Translations under genes and position numbers: made by a program
Notes under the pieces: model-generated
Told to the model about the DNA's origin: nothing
Databases searched by the model: none
Seen by the model: only the letters and a program-made list of their open reading frames with translations
NCBI RefSeq assembly: GCF_021347895.1
Contig: NC_067129.1
Span: 29,611,690 to 29,675,689, forward strand
Reading direction: 5' to 3'
From: Acanthochromis polyacanthus
Lineage: Eukaryota; Chordata; Actinopteri; Pomacentridae
DNA: 64,000 nt
In this document: positions 11,661 through 22,065 of the stretch, piece after piece
Numbering within the stretch: position 1 is the first letter of the stretch
How the letters are laid out: each line of letters begins with the position of its first letter

Positions 11661-11834
11661 CAGGGGTGTCAAACATGCGGCACGTGGGCCAAAGCGGTCC
11701 TCCAGAGGGTCCAATCTGGCCCTCAAAGTGTAAAAGTTCCAGAGAAGACATTAACTGCAGATTGTAAATTAGTAAAATTATAAATTTACAATCATTTCTA
11801 GACCATGACAAGTTGTTGTTATCATAAAGCATTA

Positions 11835-12639
11835 GATATTTTATATTTTGTCTGGTTTGTGTTGTTTGTCTGATTTTTGTCATTTGTCTCATGTTTTTGT
11901 CATTTTGTGATTTACTTTATTTCTTGTTTTGTGTCTCACTTTTGTTGTCTACTTTTTTGTTGTTTTGTTTCTCGTTTGTTATTTTGTGTCTCATTTGTGT
12001 AATTTCTTGTCCCGTTTTTGTCGCTTGCCCATTTTTTTTGGCACATTGTAGCTTTTATTGTCTAATTTTGTGACTCGTTTTTGTTTTTTCGTGTCATTTG
12101 TTTCTTGTTTTTGTCATTTTGTTTCTCGCTTTTGTCGTTTTGTGTCTCATTTTTGGAATTTTTGTCTTGTTTTTGTTGTTTTTGGTCTGATTTTTATCGT
12201 TTGTCTCCTGTTTTTGTTGTTGTGTTTTTCATTTTTGTCACTTTGTGTTTCCTTTTTGTCTTTTCTTATGTGTCATTTTATATTTTGGTTTATTCCGTGT
12301 TTTGTGTATTGTTTGTGTCATTTTATGTTTTTGTCTCGCTTGTGTTGTCTACTTTTTTTGTTGTTTTGTGTCTTGTTTTTCTTGTTTTTGTCTCATTTGT
12401 GTAATTTCTTGTCTCGTTTTTGTCTTTTGTCCATTTTTTTAGCACTTTGTAGCTTTTTTGTCTAATTGTGTGTCTCTTTTTTGTATTTTCATGTCGTTTC
12501 TTTCTTGTTGTTGTCATTTTGTTTCTCGTTTTTGTCGTTTTGTGTTTCCTTTTTGTCTCGGTTGTGTTTTTGTCCTATTTTTGTCATTTTATGTTTTACT
12601 AAATTCCTTGTGTTGTTTGTCTAGTTTTTTTTTTTGGTT
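11835..12639. repeat. TTTTGTCNNTTTTGT low-complexity array, left half
   Basis: Irregular tandem repeats of TTTTTGTCATTTTGTGTCTC type. The homologous part of the 42-kb copy has only about 60 bp of this (42350-42405), so the array expanded within this copy. Long hydrophobic open frames (Phe/Cys/Leu/Ser-rich) are compositional. Confidence 0.8.
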
Positions 12640-13682
12640 GATGCTACGGGTACGGACCCGTACCCGTAGCATCTGTACTAGAGGTACGGACCCGTTACGG
12701 TCACTGAAGAGCTGGCGCCGGTTAACTACTATTTGCTGCACATTACAGGCAGTTTATATGAATGACTTTGACAGCGAACATTGTATAATTTAACCAAAAA
12801 TACACCGTCTCCTCTCACACTTTAGACATTGCAGTTTTTACGCTTTTAGACGCCGTGTCTAAATTGTTTGAAGTCCAGTTCCTATTAATTAGTTTACCGC
12901 GTTCAGTGGTGGAAGCGGCTGACGAACTCCTTTGCAAATGTTCCCATTTAATTTCGGACGCTAATTTACAAGATAAAGTTAAGGATGTCGAATATGAAAC
13001 AAACACTCGTGAATGGTGAGGAGCAGCTCTTTAATTCGGCATGAATTAAAAAAAACCACAAACCCGATTTACTGTGATATTGTGAGATTTGTTCGTGGTG
13101 ATGTAACTTAGCCATTCAACAGAGTCCGCTAACATTAAAGTGACTGACGTGCAGTGTCTGTGTTGCCAGACGCAGAAAATACGTCAGGGTTTTGTTTAGG
13201 TTGTTAATATGTAATAGTCTGTCGCTACTTTTGAAGGTAAAAAAATACTTGTAGTTTGCTGGCTGTTAGTTCCGCCATTTGTTTTGTTTGCTGTTTGTGC
13301 TTTATTAGAACAGGATCACGTGAATAAAAAGTTTTATTATTTTTAATAGTAGTGCTGATTTCAACCCCCAAATCGCTGTCCGTGAAAAAGTCAGATAATG
13401 ATATTTATAAGACATTATGCATGATAGAAAAGAGAACAGCAGATGACTGACATGACAGGCTCGGCACGCAGATTCACCTCGAATCACGGAAGCGCCTTCA
13501 TCACTCGGATTACCAAACCGGCTCGTTAATATTTATGTACGTCGGATTACCAGCCAATCACAAAGCGCGTTCATCAGCCGGCTCATTAATATTCATGTAC
13601 GTCTCATTAATATTTATGGTAGGTAAAGTGCCGTATCCGTAGGCCACAGGCTACGGGTACGGGTTCGTATCTGTAGACACTA
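12640..13682. mobile_element. hairpin-tipped DNA element nested in the T-rich array
   Basis: The left tip, 12640-12673, is a palindrome: GATGCTACGGGTACGG pairs with its complement except for two central bases. The right tip (about 13629-13682) carries a second imperfect hairpin and, reversed, matches the left: CTACAGATACGAACCCGTA against CTACGGGTACGGACCCGTA. Both ends share ACCCGTACCCGTAGC. The interior is unlike the T-rich flanks and contains no transposase-like reading frame. The target duplication cannot be read because both flanks are T-runs. Non-autonomous, superfamily unknown. Confidence 0.6.
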
Positions 13683-14275
13683 CATTTTTTTGTTTTGTTT
13701 TGTTTCTTGCCTTTGTCATTTTTTGTCTCATTCTTGTCTCGTTTTTGTTATTTGTCCTTTTTTTGGCGCTTCGTAACTCTTGTCAATTTTTTGTCTCTGT
13801 TTTTGTTTTTCATATTGTTTGTCCTATTTTTTGTCATTTTGTTTCCCATTTTGCTCTATTTTTGTCTTGTTTTTGTTGGTTTTTGTCTGGTTTTTGTCAT
13901 TTGTCTCCTGTTTTTGTCATTTTTGTGTTTCTTTTATGTCTCGCTTGTGTTTTTTGTCTTATTTTTGTCACTTTGTGTTTTGCTTTATTCTTTGTTTTGT
14001 GTATCGTTTTCATCGTTTTGTGTTTTTTGTCTCGCTTGTGTTGTTTGTCCACTTTTTTGTTGTTTTGTTTCTCGTTTGTGTCATTTGCATAATTTCTTGT
14101 CACATTTTTGTCATTTGTCCATTTTTTTGGCGATTGTAACTTTTTTGTCAATTTTTTTGTCTCTTTTCTGTTTTTTTGTGTCGTTTTTTTTAAATTGTCA
14201 TTTTGTAACTCGTTTTTGTAGTATTTTGCCTCGTTTTTCTTCTTTTTTTTGTCTCACTTTTGCCATTTGGATCAT
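13683..14275. repeat. TTTTGTC low-complexity array, right half
   Basis: Continuation of the array interrupted by the 12640-13682 element; composition and words are the same as at 11835-12639. Confidence 0.8.
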
Positions 14276-14793
14276 AAACTAAAATACTACATTGTTCAGT
14301 TCCAGATGACTAAATGTTGTGTGTCTTTGTAGACACTTTGTGATCTGTAGGTTGTAATGTGTAAATGATAAACTGAGTCATAATATTGAATTTGTTTTTC
14401 TTAAAAAATTTCAGGTTATTCATAATATTTTGAAAAGATAATCCCTGAAATGTGAACATTACAGAATGGACTTTTTTGCACAAAAACAAAGGAAAAATTA
14501 GGAGTTGTGGTTATTTATAGGTTATTTTGCTCTGATTTTACTGGGCACTGCAGATGAAATTGGGCTGCATGTGGAACCTGAACTATGATGAGTTTGACAC
14601 CGCTGTGTTTAATGATTTTTGTGAAAGTCCAACAACTTGCAAGCAAATAAAAAAAATTCCTACATAGGTAAATGTGACGAGAAGACGTTTAATACCTACA
14701 TTTTAAGAAACTGCTTTTAGTTAAACAGACAAAGCTTCAGTTCTGCATTCATTTCGGTCTAATTAATTGTAGAAAAGCAGCGTCCAGCTTGTG

Positions 14794-14872
14794 CAGCAGC
14801 ACCTCTTTCTGGATTAATTGGTGGCTAATTGCCCTAATTGATGGTGTTAGTGATGCGGTCAATTAGGGATGA
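14794..14872. repeat. TAAT-rich duplicated block, copy B (intron 1)
   Basis: Gapless 79-bp match to 3966-4044 (67/79 identical), in the same orientation, 10.8 kb away and in a different intron. See copy A for alternatives. Confidence 0.6.
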
Positions 14873-15651
14873 TTTGTACGAGGATCTTATTGAACTGGAC
14901 GCTTTTATCCAGAACTGTTTCAGAACTTTTCTCTCCTCTTGTTGGTTCACTTTCCCCCCATCAGGAGGGGACGTTCGGTAAGAGTCCATCCGAGCGTTTC
15001 CAACCCAGAGGAAGCGACACTGTGCTGCCCCATTTCCTTTTGATTAAAATTTCAGCACACGTCACCGAGATATTCCACCGGGGCTTTCTGCTCTAGCAAG
15101 ACCTTGAACAACACGACAAGGAGAGAGACAAACTTTCTGCAATCTGAGTGTGTCCGTGCGACTTTGCTCAGGTGTTATTTTATCCGTCTGGGAAGAGGAA
15201 AATGAGAAATATGCTGGCGAGATTGAGATAAGCAAGAAAGAAAGACAGAAATTAAACTCTTTTTCTTCCAGCTTCATCCTCCTCTCTCTCTTTTCTCGTG
15301 TACGATCACAGAGCCGAGCAGCAGATGTGCAGGACCTCGCCGAGAACAAACAGCCGAGGGAATTTAACTCCCAGAAAAGCTGTCGTAATCACTCAACGCT
15401 AATATGCAGGAAATGGAAGTGGACACCACATTAACCCAGCGCCAGAGTGGAACATCCGCTTCCTTCCCACCTTAAAGGGGCATTCATTTTCATTTTGATT
15501 CATTATGGTTCAGCCGGATTCAGTTTGAATTCAACGTCAAGACGTGACGCCGGTGGTTTCACGCACCGCAGGGAGTGGAACGTGTAGCGGGTAAGATGGT
15601 GGAGACGAGATAGAAAATGTAAAAAAAAATAATTAAAAATGCAGCTACAGT
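14873..15651. other. intron 1 stretch, nothing recognised
   Basis: Unique-looking sequence without coding similarity. The open frames near 15060-15430 do not resemble any protein family I know. Confidence 0.5.
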
Positions 15652-16655
15652 TAGGGCTGGGCAATATGACCAAAATTTTATATCCTGATATAGCTTATTT
15701 TATATCCCGATACGATATACATCACGAGCATATTTTTGGTAAATTCAATGAATGAATGGACCGGGCAGCGGCATACCTTACAAAGTACGGTAGTCTGATC
15801 CTTGTTGGTCTTTTTAAATCCAAACCACCGCCATATGACAGAAGTTCCTCCTCTTTTAGGTACAAGCTCGTCGGTTTGAGCTGGTTGTTCGTCATCTTGT
15901 TGTTTAGATTGTTCTTCTGAGTCCAGTCTTCCTCCATAGCTGTTTATGTTTTAGCCGCGTGCCAGTGTTGCCAACTCCTCAGTAAGGAAAGTCGCTGTTG
16001 GCTGTCCTAAAAGTCGCTAGAAGTTGCTAAATGATGTCATCGCCTAATTGGAATATTTCCCAGTTTGCATGTAATTGTAATCAACGTTAGAGGAATAACG
16101 TTGTGGAAGAGACCAAAAAGTGAGTATAAAACAGCCAAAATATGTTTTTGAACTAGAGGCTAAATGCTGTGGTTTATTTTAGTATGACAGTGAAGAAACC
16201 TTTTCGTTTATATTCTGCTCTGTAAGTCTGGATGGGATCTGTAGTGACTTAGCGCATGCGCGATTCATCTGCCGTCTGGCCGCGGAGTGATGTTTCTCTA
16301 ATCAGACACTGGGACTGCTGTGGGCTTACTGGACTGACAGCCTGTGCTCTGGGAGGGGGAGAAGCTCACAGCAGCACCTGCTGCTTGTTGAGGACAGTAA
16401 CTGCAGAATGAGCCGAGTTTTCCTGTCAGAGTCTCCAAAATGGCAGAAAAAGTCGCTAGATTTGTCGCTAGTTGCTTTTGACAAAAAAAGTCGCCAGATT
16501 TAGTGAGAAAGTCGCTAAGTTGGTAACACTGCAGCGTGCCGGTGATGTAAAATACGTGCTTTTGTGACACTGTGATATAAACGATAGGATCTTCACATAA
16601 AACGATAGATTTTCTATCGTCCAGATGATATCTACCGTCATATCGCTCAGCCCGA
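15652..16655. mobile_element. hAT-like MITE (outer) with 8-bp duplication GCTACAGT
   Basis: Perfect 8-bp target duplication GCTACAGT at 15644-15651 and 16656-16663. Terminal inverted repeats are TAGGGCTGGGCAATATG and TCGGGCTGAGCGATATG (14/17 match). Subterminal TATATCCCGATACGATA and CGATAGATTTTCTATCG motifs are typical of this family of fish elements. It is interrupted by a second element at 15963-16531. No transposase is present. Confidence 0.8.
15963..16531. mobile_element. nested hAT-like MITE with AAGTCGCTA repeats
   Basis: Ends CAGTGTTGCCAACT and, reversed, CAGTGTTACCAACT. Flanking 8-mers CCGCGTGC (15955-15962) and CAGCGTGC (16532-16539) match at 7/8. AAGTCGCTA-type words recur near both ends and may be subterminal binding sites. 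It lies wholly within the outer 15652-16655 element, so it is younger. Confidence 0.7.
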
Positions 16656-16663
16656 GCTACAGT

Positions 16664-17840
16664 ACTGATAGAAACGTCTAAAGTCAAGATCTGACGAAGT
16701 TAAAACAAAGGTTGGAAAGCAAGTTAGTTCACAAAAATCTTTTTTGTAACACAAACATGCTGTGAAATTGTGGTATTGTTATGTTTTTTAGCTTTTTTGT
16801 AGCATTTGCAAACTAATCTTTTCCAAGAACCTGAGTAGGTTTCCTGTGCGACTATACACGAGATTTATTTAAATAAAAATGAAATGCATCGAAAATAAAC
16901 AAGACGTGAGACAAGAAGGTGATGGAAGTGGGACATCGAGCAGGTATTTCTGAGAAGGCGACCCAAAAACTGCAAAAAAAATACAGCTATATTACTGATA
17001 GAAACGTCTCCAATCATTATGACAAAGTCAAGAAGAAAGTTGGAAAACAAGTTGATCCACAGGTTGAAAAATCCAGTTTTTACACACAAAGAAAACATAA
17101 AATTGTGCTATTGTTTCGTTTTTTTAGCTTTGTTCGTAACATTTCAAATGAATCTTTTCCAAAAACCCAACTGAGAAGGTTTGGTGTGTCACCAAAGTTC
17201 AGACTGCACTCAAGAGAAATCAAGTTAGAGGAAAGTTGGAAAACAGCCCAAAGAAAGTTAGTCCACAGTTCTACAAATCCTGTTGTTACACAGAAAATGC
17301 CATAAAATTATAGTATTGTTTAGGGTTTAGCTTTGTTTGTAGCGTTTGCAGAATTGTCCTTTCCAAAACTTAATCAAATAAGTTTGGTGCATCAAAAAGC
17401 AGCTTGAAGAAGGTCGAGCCTATACAAAAGAGATTTACTTAAGTAAAAATGAAATCTATTAAAATGAAACATATGGAAAAGACAGCTAAAGAAGCAAGGT
17501 GGTTAAGGAAGTGAAAGATCAAGCAGGTATTTCTGAGAAGATGGTGGAAAAAATGCAAACAAAAAATGTAGTTATATCCCAGATAGAAATGTCTTCAGTC
17601 GTCATCTGCCAAAGATAAGGGGAAGGTTGGAGAGCAAGTTGGTCTACAGCTCTGAATCTGACGTTTTAACACACAAAAAATGCAGTAAAACAGTTAGATA
17701 GTGATGTTTCTGGAGCTCTGTTCTGAGAGTTTGCACATTAATCTCTTCCTAAGGTTTGGTACAAAGGAGAGCAGCTCAAAGAAAGTGAGAAGTCGAGAGT
17801 AGATGCAACAGACTCACTTAGAGGAAATAAAATGAATCAA
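16664..17840. repeat. degenerate long-period tandem repeat
   Basis: Three to four diverged units of about 300-350 bp share phrases such as TACTGATAGAAACGTCT, GGTTGGAAAGCAAGTT, ACACAAACATGCTGTGAAAT and CTTTTCCAA. The open frame at 16919-17305 follows these repeats and has no family resemblance, so it is not called a gene. Confidence 0.55.
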
Positions 17841-18193
17841 CAGTGGAGTTCAGAAGTCCATGTGAGCAGTGGATGGACGTGTGTGAGCTGCTAACGGTAA
17901 AAACACCGGAGCAGCAGATGGAAGTGAGACAGCAGATTTCATTTCACTACTTAGAGCTTCTTCGTCTCCTCGGCCTCCTGCCTGTGACCCGGGAATTGAT
18001 CTCAGCGTGTCATCCGAAGGATTTCTCAGCTCCAGACTCCAGGAAGGAGGAGGCAGCTGGAGGAGCTAAGAGGATGTTGATGGGTGCTTCCTTGACGTGG
18101 AAGTCATTTTGTTCAACGCGTGCTGCCTCGAAACTCACATCTCTGGTGGGAAGAAACTAAAACCAAGGAAAGGAGTCGAAGAATCGTCTTTAC
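17841..18193. other. intron 1 stretch, nothing recognised
   Basis: No repeat or coding similarity. The open frame at 17843-18160 is unsupported. Confidence 0.5.
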
Positions 18194-18953
18194 CAAGGGC
18201 GTCAGTTTGTTTTTAAAAGTGGGGGGGGGGTGGAGACCACAGCCATTGTCAGATGGAAATGCACACCCTGGGTGGCGTGCTGAGTAATCGGGAACACCGG
18301 GGATATCCCCGGTGGGCCGCTTAATTGTTGGGCCGCTCCAGTCATAAAATAAAATAATAATAATGCTTCAAATCATGGGTCTCAAACTTGCGGGCCAACT
18401 GCGGCCCGTGGGACGATATTTTGTGACCCTCTACTTGAGATCAAAGTTTAGCATTGGTGCGGCATGCCTGCTTTTCTCAAATGCTTCCGTGTCGTTGGTA
18501 AGACAGCACTTTGAGAAAATGTCGAAGAACGGCGGCAAAATGCCACAAGCTGGGCTCAAACTCACAACCACCGCACCAAAGGCGGAGGCTCAACCTGTTG
18601 AGGTATCAGTACATGCAGGTAGATGGGTCTGTGGACCGCTATAGTACTAATTCTCCTGGGCCGAAATTTTGCCCCTGCACGCCTCTGGTCGGAGCTGCCA
18701 CTTGGCACGGGTGCAAATTTAGCATCTGCACGTTTTTTTTTAAACCTCACGAAGGTGTGCTGCGTGTCTGTACAACTCTCGGCCGAGTGCGGATGGTGCG
18801 TTCAGGAGCGTCGTAATTTTCTATACTGCTGAAAATAACTGGGTTTACAACGGCTTACATGTGAAGAATTTGAATGTGTTGGAGACAAAATGACCCCTGA
18901 CAAAAAGTGGGGGGGACACATCCCCACCATCCCCCCCTAAACTGACGCCTATG
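18194..18953. mobile_element. MITE with 8-bp duplication GTCTTTAC
   Basis: Perfect 8-bp duplication GTCTTTAC at 18186-18193 and 18954-18961. Terminal repeats are CAAGGGCGTCAGTTT and CATAGGCGTCAGTTT, each followed by a G-run on its own strand. It includes a fragment reading GTCTCAAACTTGCGGGCC (about 18380), similar to the ends of the CAGGGGTGTCAAAC elements, so it may be composite. No transposase; hAT-like by duplication length. Confidence 0.75.
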
Positions 18954-18961
18954 GTCTTTAC

Positions 18962-19469
18962 TACGAGAAACAACAACCTTAGAGCAGCAACCCACAACTG
19001 AAGCTTCAAAGTCTAAGCTGGGATCTTGCAATGATGCTTGGTTCTTTATGTGAATTATCCATTTTAATGTGTGCTAACAACTCCTTCCATCATTATTTAG
19101 CGTTGGCACCATCACTGCATCCCAGACTGAGCACCATCCAAGACAAATGCAGCCGTTTTAGAGAAATACAAGCAAGCCAGAGTGTTGTTTTCACCTGAAA
19201 GCAGAAGAATACTGAGGTCCAACCATGCTCATCTGGTTGTGCAAGATTAGCCAAACCATGACGCTAAAGTTAGCTTAACTGGCTAATAAAATCAGCCAGT
19301 GACAGCTGCTATTTCAGCCGACAAAACTGATGGTTTTTGGTTCAAAGTTTGCTTCTGTTTGGTCTCTGTGGATGTGGAGGCACATCATAGCTTCCTAACT
19401 TAACAAGGTGTTGTTGCAGCATGAATGCAAGCAAAAAGACGCCAAGAACTCCACAAAACAGCCCTCCCA
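18962..19469. repeat. diverged copy of a local repeat also found near 24.5 kb
   Basis: 19030-19300 shares ordered phrases with 24560-24850, including GCTTGGTTCTTT, GTGAATTA, CCATCACTGCATCCC and ATGACGCTAAAGTTAGC. The divergence is substantial. It may be an old local duplication or a transposon family. Confidence 0.45.
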
Positions 19470-19862
19470 CACAGGACTCAAATGCAAGTTGTTAACGCCA
19501 CCATCCCTCCAGTCTTCTCATGTTGCTCATTTTAGGTCTAAATATATGAAATGTTTGAGACATGGGAAGTAAAAAAAGAAGAAGAATATCCTGAAAAAAC
19601 ACAGAAATCTCACAACTTTACAGCCTAAAGATGAAATTAGAGTAACAAATCCTCGCATGGAAAATTTGCAGCGTGACAGCAGCAAAGGGGAAAGTGTAAA
19701 AATATAGTAAACATCAGTAAAAAAAACTCAAAAAATGCACAAGAAATATACACAAGTACAGCCATGGCCATAAGTTTGGACACAAGTACCATGACGCTTG
19801 TGAATCTTAGAAAATACCACAAAATTGTCACTTACAATACAGTACACAACTCCTGAGAACTA

Positions 19863-21487
19863 CAGTGCCTTGTGAAAGTATTCGGCCCCCTTGAACTTTT
19901 CAACCTTTCGCCACATTTCAGGCTTCAAACATAAAGATATAAAATTTTAATTTTTTGTCAAGAATCAACAACAATTGGGACACAATCATGAAGTGGAATG
20001 AAATTTATTGGATATTTTAAACTTTAACAAATAAAAACCTGAAAAGTGGGGTGTGCAATATTATTCGGCCCCCTTGCATTAATACTTTGTAGCGCCACCT
20101 TTTGCTGCAGTTACAGCTGCAAGTCGCTTGGGGTATGTCTATCAGTTTTGCACATCCAGAGACTGAAATTCTTGCCCATTCTTCCTTGCAAAACAGCTCG
20201 AGCTCAGTGAGGTTGGATGGAGAGCGTTTGTGAACAGCAGTCTTCAGCTCTGCCCACAGATTCTCCATTGGATTCAGGTCTGGACTTTGACTTGGCCATT
20301 CTAACACCTGGATACATTTATTTGTGAATCATTCCATTGTAGATTTGGCTTTATGTTTTGGATCATTGTCCTGTTAGAAGATAAATCTCCGTCCCAGTCT
20401 CAGGTCTTTTGCAGACTCCAACAGGTTTTCTTCCAGAATGCTCCTGTATTTGGCTCCATTCATCTTCCCATCAATTTTAACCATCTTCCCTGTCCCTGCT
20501 GAAGAAAAGCAGGCCCAAACCATGAGGCTGCCACCACCATGTTTGACAGTGGGGATGGTGTGTTCAGGGTGATGAGCTGTGTTGCTTTTACGCCAAACAT
20601 ATCGTTTTGCATTGGGGCCAAAAAGTTCGATTTTGGTTTCATCTGACCAGAGCACCTTCTTCCACATGTTTGCTGTGTCTCCCAGGTGGCTTGTGGCAAA
20701 CTTCAAACCAGACTTTTTATGGATATCTTTGAGAAATGGCTTTCTTCTTGCCACTCTTCCATAAAGGCCAGATTTGTGCAGTGTACGACTGATTGTTGTC
20801 CTATGGACAGACTCTCCCACCTCAGCTGTAGATCTCTGCAGTTCATCCAGAGTGATCATGGGCCTCTTGGCTGCATCTCTGATCAGTCTTCTCCTTGTTC
20901 CAGGTGAAAGTTTAGAGGGACGGCCGGGTCTTGGTAGATTTGCAGTGGTCTGATACTCCTTCCATTTCAATATGATTGCTTGCACAGTGCTCCTTGAGAT
21001 GTTTAAAGCTTGGGAAATCTTTTTGTATCCAAATCCGGCTTTAAACTTCTCCACAACAGTATCTGGGACCTGCCTGGTGTGTTCCTTGGTCTTCATGATG
21101 CTCTCTGCACTTTAAACAGAACCCTGAGACTATCACAGAGCAGGTGCATTTATACGGAGACTTGATTACACACAGGTGGATTCTATTTATCATCATCAGT
21201 CATTTAGGACAACATTGGATCATTCAGAGATCCTCACTGAACTTCTGGAGTGAGTTTGCTGCACTGAAAGTAAAGGGGCCGAATAATATTGCACGCCCCA
21301 CTTTTCAGTTTTTTATTTGTTAAAAAAGTATAAAATATCCAATAAATTTCGTTCCACTTCACGATTGTGTCCCACTTGTTGTTGATTCTTGACAAAAAAT
21401 TAAAATTTTATATCTTTATGTTTGAAGCCTGAAATGTGGCGAAAGGTTGAAAAGTTCAAGGGGGCCGAATACTTTCACAAGGCACTG
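19863..21487 (-). mobile_element. Tc1-like transposon, about 1.6 kb, degenerate
   Basis: TA at both edges (19861-19862, 21488-21489). Termini are CAGTGCCTTGTGAAAGTATT and its near-exact inverse. The inverted repeats run about 200 bp (19863-20075 against 21275-21487) and contain an inner repeat of CCGAATAATATTGCAC type, an IR/DR arrangement. It carries one minus-strand transposase pseudogene and lies inside the MITE at 19759-21780. Confidence 0.9.
20079..21096 (-). pseudogene. Tc1 transposase pseudogene (two stops, one frameshift)
   Basis: From the ATG at 21096 the frame begins MKTKEHTRQVPDTVVEKF. It has a paired-like helix-turn-helix pair, a GRPSK minor-groove motif, the first catalytic Asp in VLWSDETKIELFG, and [17 protein letters not shown] at 20374-20376 replaces a codon just before QDNDPKH (second Asp). 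A TGA at 20329-20331 follows MEW-region codons. The frame then continues in phase as [17 protein letters not shown], carrying the catalytic Glu. Two bases are missing near 20139, shifting the C-terminus off its expected stop at 20079. Length corresponds to about 340 codons, normal for Tc1. Inactive. Confidence 0.9.
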
Positions 21488-22065
21488 TATATTAAGTTTC
21501 ATATTTAAAAAAAACATCAAAAGAGTTTGGTGTCATTTTGTTATTCTTACCAAATTCGGTTGTGAAAGTACTGCTTTTTTTTGTTATTTTCTTCTAATAT
21601 TATGTTTTGGGAACAAAGTTGTTCCAATTGTTGGAATTTATTGATAATATTATATCCCTTGTTGATTTGTTGACTAATTAAACTGGTGCTGTCAAAAAAT
21701 ATTAGTTATGTTCTGTAATAGACATCAAAACAGACATAGGAAGTCATGCTGTGTCCAAACTTACTGTATGGCCATGGCTGTACTGTTGATAATGCACAGA
21801 TTCTTCATTATGTAAAAAAAATCTAGATATTGCACAGATTCGTACGAATGTGGAAAACACCATAAATCCACAGGATTAGTCGTCAGTATGTGTAGAAAAA
21901 CACTGATAATGTACGATGATTGAATGAGCAGAAAATACTAATGTTGCACAGATTCTTCTATTTGTAGATTTATTGTGAAAAAAATATTTTTGCACGTTTC
22001 TCCATCTGTTTATGTATGTTTCAAACACCAGTAGCATCATTTCAGTCTCAGCGGGGTGTTAACAA

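Larger units (their letters stand above)
11661..14605. mobile_element. hAT-like non-autonomous element with T-rich arrays
   Basis: Termini CAGGGGTGTCAAACATG (11661) and, reversed, CAGCGGTGTCAAACTCAT (ending 14605). A second copy at 42167-43185 has the same termini and a clean 8-bp duplication, which supports hAT assignment. The flanking 8-mers here are degenerate. The interior is mostly a long TTTTTGTC-type array split by another element (12640-13682). No transposase gene was seen; open frames in the T-rich arrays are artefacts of stop-poor composition. Confidence 0.6.
19759..21780. mobile_element. MITE with TA duplication, host of a Tc1 insertion
   Basis: Ends CAGCCATGGCCATAAGTTTG and, reversed, CAGCCATGGCCATACAGTAA, flanked by TA on both sides. 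The allelic position in duplication unit B (near 22875) has no insertion. Removing the internal Tc1 leaves about 395 bp with no coding capacity. Probably a Tc1/mariner-type MITE. Confidence 0.7.

Noticed and set aside
11891..14282. Phe/Cys/Leu-rich membrane-protein-like open frames
   Set aside because: Produced by the stop-poor TTTTTGTC array inside a transposon.
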